A program made the position numbers and the translations under genes. The notes beneath the pieces were generated by a model. The model was given only the letters and a program-made list of their open reading frames with translations. It made no database searches and was not told the origin of the DNA. A stretch of DNA of 25,816 bases from CAZFGK01 sp964518635 (GTDB lineage Bacteria; Zixibacteria; MSB-5A5; GN15; FEB-12): positions 1 through 25,816 of the forward strand of contig CAZFGK010000027.1 in the NCBI GenBank assembly GCA_964518635.1, given 5' to 3'. Below are positions 23,447-25,816 of the stretch, piece after piece (positions within the stretch are counted from its first letter, which is position 1; the number at the start of each line of letters is the position of its first letter).

Positions 23447-24118
23447 TTACTTCAAATTCGATTCTATCACTTGTTCAATCTCTTCACGTCGAATTACCCC
23501 TTCACGCAGAATTATGGCTTTCTCAGTCCGGGCACCGACCACCGTTGAGGTCTGACCGTCCCGTGGGCCATCATCAATTGCTAACATTCGTGTCGTCCCA
23601 AGCTGTGCCAAAATTTCATCGACTATTGTACACTCAATCATCCCCGAACGATTCGCTGAGGTCGCGGTGAGAGGAAATTTAACTTTCCTGACAACTGACT
23701 GAATGATCGGATCGGACGAAACTCGTATACCAATGGTCCCATCCATAACTACAGGAGCAGGAAACTGTTTCCGTGCCTCAAGAACAAGCGTGAGCGGTCC
23801 GGGAAGAAACCTGACCGAAAGTGCTCGTGAGCATCTTGTTTCGACCGCTATGTCGGAAATCATTTCCCGGGATTCAACGAAGACCGAGACCGGCTGCTGC
23901 TTGGGACGACCTTTTATCGCGAGGAGTTGATCAAGTGCATCTGCAGAATCTGCACGAGCAACCAGGGCATATCTCGTTTCAGATGGTAAAAGAACTACCT
24001 CATTCGCAGAAATCTGTTCTGCGATTCTTTCAATGGCGGCAGTACGTTCACCTGCATTCAAGCGTGCCCACAGAATGATCTCTATCCGTTTTTCACGCAC
24101 CAGGACTCCACTTCCCAT
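23447..24118 (-). CDS. tsaC: L-threonylcarbamoyladenylate synthase (Sua5/YrdC/YwlC family)
   Basis: This 223-residue protein makes threonylcarbamoyl-AMP from threonine, bicarbonate and ATP, the first step of the t6A37 modification of ANN-decoding tRNAs. Family motifs are PSETRYAL (45-52, usually PTETxYGL), KGRPKQQPVSVFV (69-81), LPGPLTLVLEA (105-115) and TATSANRSG (151-159). It lacks the extra C-terminal Sua5 domain. The glycine of the first motif is alanine here, a minor departure. It starts 2 nt after the SPOR gene. Confidence 0.9.
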   Translation of the reverse strand: MGSGVLVREKRIEIILWARLNAGERTAAIERIAEQISANEVVLLPSETRYALVARADSADALDQLLAIKGRPKQQPVSVFVESREMISDIAVETRCSRALSVRFLPGPLTLVLEARKQFPAPVVMDGTIGIRVSSDPIIQSVVRKVKFPLTATSANRSGMIECTIVDEILAQLGTTRMLAIDDGPRDGQTSTVVGARTEKAIILREGVIRREEIEQVIESNLK

Positions 24119-24120
24119 AT

Positions 24121-24591
24121 CTATTCCGGTGAGACCGTCTGCCCGGCACTGGTCGATTGTGTGCTATCAGCACGTTGCAAAATCGTCTGACTCACCACAA
24201 TTGGATTTGCAAATCCTGCCTGACGAATTCGATCAAGGAGCTTCGTTGCATCCCCATTCGATGCGAAACGACCGACTCTCACCTTGAAATTCGGTGATTC
24301 AAAATCGACCGAAACCGTCTGGTCAAAAAGCTCCTGTGCAACTCGTGAAGACATTCGGGCCTGTGCAAAGGATGTGGTGGTCATGATCTGAATACGAACG
24401 ACCACGCCACTCAGTTCCGAGAGTGAAAGTGAATCTTCCGCGTTGCTGTTCTTGCTTGTGAACGGAATGCGGGCCGCATAGTTGACCGAGTCATTCGGGA
24501 GTAATCCCTCCTGACTGAGCAAAGAGCCAGCACACATGATCAACACGCACAGTGCTAGAGCCATGAAGCTGCACTTGCTCAGCCGAGTCAT
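24121..24591 (-). CDS. Secreted SPOR-domain protein
   Basis: This 156-residue protein has a signal peptide (FMALALCVLIMCAGSLLSQ); no good lipobox is seen, so it is probably periplasmic. Residues about 62-138 fit a SPOR domain: GVVVRIQIMTTTSFAQAR, then FKVRVGRFASNGDATKLLDRIRQAGF and NPIVVSQ, the beta-alpha-beta repeat that binds denuded septal peptidoglycan. A Ser/Thr/Gln-rich tail follows. The start shares one base with the stop of the mannose-1-phosphate guanylyltransferase gene (TGATG). Confidence 0.8.
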   Translation of the reverse strand: MTRLSKCSFMALALCVLIMCAGSLLSQEGLLPNDSVNYAARIPFTSKNSNAEDSLSLSELSGVVVRIQIMTTTSFAQARMSSRVAQELFDQTVSVDFESPNFKVRVGRFASNGDATKLLDRIRQAGFANPIVVSQTILQRADSTQSTSAGQTVSPE

Positions 24592-25667
24592 CAGATATAC
24601 TGCTTCCCGTCCGGTCGTTCGGTGACTTTCGCGAGCATCGCTTTCATCTCAGTGACTTTTGATTTGTGCGCCACGAGAGTAATGTCGCCGGAGCGTACGA
24701 TGACCAGATCAGAGACGCCCAAAGCAGCGATTACCCCGTGAGAATCGTTGTAAATCGTGGTCTCATAGGAGTCGAGGGTGACCGCATCCCCGACGATCAC
24801 ATTCTGATCACTGTCCCGGTCTTTGTAACGCTCGATCGATGCCCATGACCCGATATCATCCCATACAATGTCTGCTTTGATAGTCAGCACATTGGTAGCT
24901 TTTTCGAGCACCGCGTAGTCAATCGAAATTGAGGCAGCCTGCTGATACAAAGCGGCGCGTGCCTGATGTTCATTCGGAGTATTGATTGATGCGGCGTAGT
25001 TGGTCAACAGTGCCGACATCTCAGGCTGACACTCTTTGATCGCCTGCAAGATTGCGGAGACTGTCCAGATAAACATTCCGCTATTCCAGAGATACTGCCT
25101 GCTGATGTAATATTCCTGCGCGACAGTCAGCTTCGGTTTTTCAACAAACGCAGCGACACGATAGAAATTTGCCGAGTTATGTTCGGTGTGTACAGGACCA
25201 AGTTTGACATAGCCGTATCCGGTCTCGGGACGAGTCGGGACAATACCAATAGTGATCAGCTGATGCGTTTTCATTGCAACTTCTGAGCCGGCGGCAATAA
25301 TTTCAAGTAATCGTTCCTGCGGACGTATCAGGTGATCGGCAGAGAGTACCACCATCACCCCATTCGGATCTTCCTTTTCGATATGCACGGCCGCAAGTCC
25401 AATGGCGAGACAGGTGTTTCTTCCGGTCGGTTCAGCGAGTATCTGCTTTTCTGTCAGATGAGAGTCGTCGTTTTTGATAAGCCCGACCATCGACTCACCG
25501 GTCACCACTCGCACGTGTTCTCTTGGAATGAGTGGCAGGACTCTTTCGATCGTTTCTGTCAACATGGTCTTATCAGAAGTCAGTTTCAGAAACTGCTTCG
25601 GACGGCTGTTTCGGGATAACGGCCAAAATCGCTCACCGCGACCACCGGCCATTACAACTGCGTACAT
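24591..25667 (-). CDS. manC: Mannose-1-phosphate guanylyltransferase
   Basis: This 358-residue enzyme makes GDP-mannose from GTP and mannose-1-phosphate for polysaccharide or glycoconjugate synthesis. Signatures are MAGGRGERFWPLSR and PKQFLKL (nucleotide site), EPTGRNT, LSADHLI, ETGYGYVKLG, FVEKP and YLWNSGMFIW. The length fits the single-domain GMP form without the C-terminal isomerase of bifunctional ManC/AlgA. The ATG at 25667 gives the usual start MYAVVMAGG; a GTG one codon earlier is possible. Its ATG shares one base with the stop of a short upstream frame. Confidence 0.93.
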   Translation of the reverse strand: MYAVVMAGGRGERFWPLSRNSRPKQFLKLTSDKTMLTETIERVLPLIPREHVRVVTGESMVGLIKNDDSHLTEKQILAEPTGRNTCLAIGLAAVHIEKEDPNGVMVVLSADHLIRPQERLLEIIAAGSEVAMKTHQLITIGIVPTRPETGYGYVKLGPVHTEHNSANFYRVAAFVEKPKLTVAQEYYISRQYLWNSGMFIWTVSAILQAIKECQPEMSALLTNYAASINTPNEHQARAALYQQAASISIDYAVLEKATNVLTIKADIVWDDIGSWASIERYKDRDSDQNVIVGDAVTLDSYETTIYNDSHGVIAALGVSDLVIVRSGDITLVAHKSKVTEMKAMLAKVTERPDGKQYI

Positions 25668-25774
25668 CACGTTGGGTACTCTTTCTTCACTTTAGCATCG
25701 GTCATCGGACAAACGTTGACTTGCTGCCAATTATTTCCTTGAAATCTCAGAAGCAGCTGAGAGTACGGAATCAT
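25667..25774 (-). CDS. Possible very small protein upstream of manC
   Basis: This is a 35-residue frame starting MIPYSQLLLRFQGNNWQQVN and ending KKEYPT. Its TGA overlaps the manC ATG as TGATG, the coupling used repeatedly in this window. The frame is open back to a TGA at 25807-25805, so it could also start at TTG 25789 or be the frameshifted tail of a gene lying off the right edge. No Shine-Dalgarno is visible. A second frame ending with TAA at 25731 runs off the edge and competes with it. I recognise no family. Confidence 0.22.
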   Translation of the reverse strand: MIPYSQLLLRFQGNNWQQVNVCPMTDAKVKKEYPT

Positions 25775-25816
25775 AGGGGGAGCCGTCAACCAAACAAACG
25801 TTGGTCATCCATGCTG

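Noticed and set aside
25731..25816. Partial minus-strand frame at the right edge, ending in VLSAASEISRK
   Set aside because: Only about 28 codons are visible, with no motif, and it conflicts with the small frame coupled to manC. It could be the end of a real gene, but nothing in the window supports it.

Overview
The window is a 25.8 kb stretch of bacterial chromosome at roughly 50% GC. Every gene I can support lies on the minus strand, so transcription runs from high to low coordinates. I see no rRNA, tRNA, CRISPR array, transposase or integrase, and no gene-free stretch longer than about 130 bases. The mix suggests a Gram-negative lineage of the Fibrobacteres-Chlorobi-Bacteroidetes superphylum or a related uncultured phylum, with a Zixibacteria-like candidate the best guess. 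It includes unfused nuoC and nuoD, a secreted metalloprotease with a FlgD/type-9-like C-terminal domain, an outer-membrane barrel, a DUF3108 protein, a SPOR protein and a bifunctional FtcD. This placement is inference; no marker gene in the window settles it.

Layout in the direction of transcription. (1) 25667-22114: mannose-1-phosphate guanylyltransferase, a secreted SPOR-domain protein, TsaC/YwlC (tRNA t6A synthesis), a low-molecular-weight phosphatase with the arginine-phosphatase type of P-loop, and a DUF3108 envelope protein. They are packed with overlaps or gaps of at most 3 nt. (2) 21984-14647: bifunctional FtcD, a TrpH/RNase AM-like PHP phosphoesterase, a secreted metalloprotease with a FlgD-like tail, an ECF S-component-like membrane protein and a TonB-receptor-like barrel. 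The last two overlap by 4 nt and may form an uptake pair. (3) 14585-11253: four genes joined by 4-nt overlaps, encoding an HD hydrolase, a UMF1/Atg22-type MFS transporter, a CehA/McbA-type PHP hydrolase and a small protein that resembles the phosphohistidine phosphatase PHPT1 (Janus/Ocnus family). (4) 11126 to the left edge: nuoABCDEFGHIJKL, encoding the NADH:quinone oxidoreductase (complex I). nuoL is cut by the window edge, and nuoM and nuoN would be expected beyond it.

The complex I operon is canonical in order. NuoE, F and G form the NADH-oxidising module, NuoB, C, D and I the quinone-reducing connection, and NuoA, H, J, K and L the proton-pumping arm. Its NuoG has lost all four cysteines of the optional N7 iron-sulfur cluster while keeping the surrounding sequence.

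The most interesting accessory material is the four-gene hydrolase/transporter cluster with the PHPT1-like protein, the putative arginine phosphatase beside tsaC, the barrel plus S-component pair, and a threefold C-x8-C repeat inside the secreted protease.
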